From: UBA4636 sp963650915
Lineage (GTDB): Bacteria; Bacillota; Clostridia; Christensenellales; Borkfalkiaceae
Assembly (NCBI GenBank): GCA_963650915.1
Contig: CAVJMJ010000017.1
Location: 1-52,010 of the forward strand
Direction: 5' to 3'
Length of the DNA stretch: 52,010 nt
Under the pieces are notes generated by a model. It saw nothing but the letters and a program-made list of their open reading frames with translations, had not been told where the DNA came from and did not search any database. Below, piece after piece: positions 51,898 through 52,010 of the stretch. Position numbers and translations under genes: made by a program. Each line of letters starts with the position of its first letter. Within the stretch, counting starts at the first letter, position 1.

Positions 51898-52010
51898 TTT
51901 CTCCTCCTAAATTTTAATGCACAAACAAGAATACAAAAGTACATTAAATATTCAGATTAACGCACAACATCCAACAAAACACAATATGTGGATAAAATTG
52001 GCTTAACTAT
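51898..52010 (-). other. Upstream end of the chaperone operon
   Basis: The operon begins here. Shine-Dalgarno AGGAGGAG lies at 51900-51907. The region is AT-rich on the minus strand, and I cannot name a promoter with confidence; there are TTGTTG- and TTGTGC-like words about 70-90 bases upstream of the start. No heat-shock operator of CIRCE type is visible. Confidence 0.4.

Noticed and set aside
1..52010. Insertion sequences or prophage
   Set aside because: No transposase, integrase, capsid, tail or terminase-like protein was found in any frame.

Overview
The window looks like a chromosomal segment of an uncultured, low-to-mid GC Gram-positive anaerobe, most likely a gut-type member of the Clostridia. 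Evidence: Shine-Dalgarno AGGAGG sites, SipW-type signal peptidase, many lipobox lipoproteins, an OmpR/HK pair behind an XRE regulator, a FakA-type domain, a GH3 glycosidase, and secG-rnr-smpB-ssrA in one stretch. No tRNA, rRNA, IS transposase or CRISPR array was recognised.

Region 1 (1-16400), surface-fibre region: a 2617-residue MBG/InlB-repeat surface protein and a 257-residue exported protein on the minus strand, then two exported proteins (232 and 355 residues) and a SipW-type signal peptidase on the plus strand. Three of the exported proteins share a GFAAW motif at the end of the N-terminal hydrophobic segment, so I infer they are substrates of the peptidase. The spaces between them are packed with mosaic repeats, tandem hairpin arrays and an AT-rich desert.

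Region 2 (17147-27096), a six-gene plus-strand run: membrane-anchored McrB-like AAA ATPase, a zinc-ribbon protein with a DUF2357/McrC-like look, an ABC ATPase, its membrane subunit, a large exported beta-rich protein and a lipoprotein ending in an InlB-type repeat. The last four are tightly spaced or overlapping, apart from a repeat fragment before the ABC membrane gene.

Region 3 (27433-43971), mostly ordinary chromosome: a GH3 glycosidase with a coupled Mrr-like nuclease gene; a stand-alone FakA-type domain and a YhhN protein behind a consensus promoter; a lipoprotein / Lgt-like / beta-propeller lipoprotein operon; XRE regulator plus two-component system; gpmI, secG, rnr, smpB, a DUF2188 protein and ssrA (tmRNA).

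Region 4 (44452-52010), directly downstream of ssrA: a sigma-like gene, then on the opposite strand a five-gene operon encoding a GrpE-like protein, an Hsp70, a Cdc48/FtsH-type AAA ATPase, a membrane protein with a degenerate J-like N-terminus and an extracellular InlB-type repeat, and a small unknown protein. I read this as an accessory, membrane-linked chaperone system. It is the best candidate for an undescribed protein system in the window.

The strongest nucleic-acid signal is the repeat mosaic: constant scaffold segments hold a slot that is filled, from copy to copy, with different short palindromes, and arrays of small hairpins with different sequences are joined by a nearly constant 7-base spacer. 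The fold appears to be kept while the sequence changes. One such mosaic has run into, and now encodes, the C-terminus of the giant surface protein.
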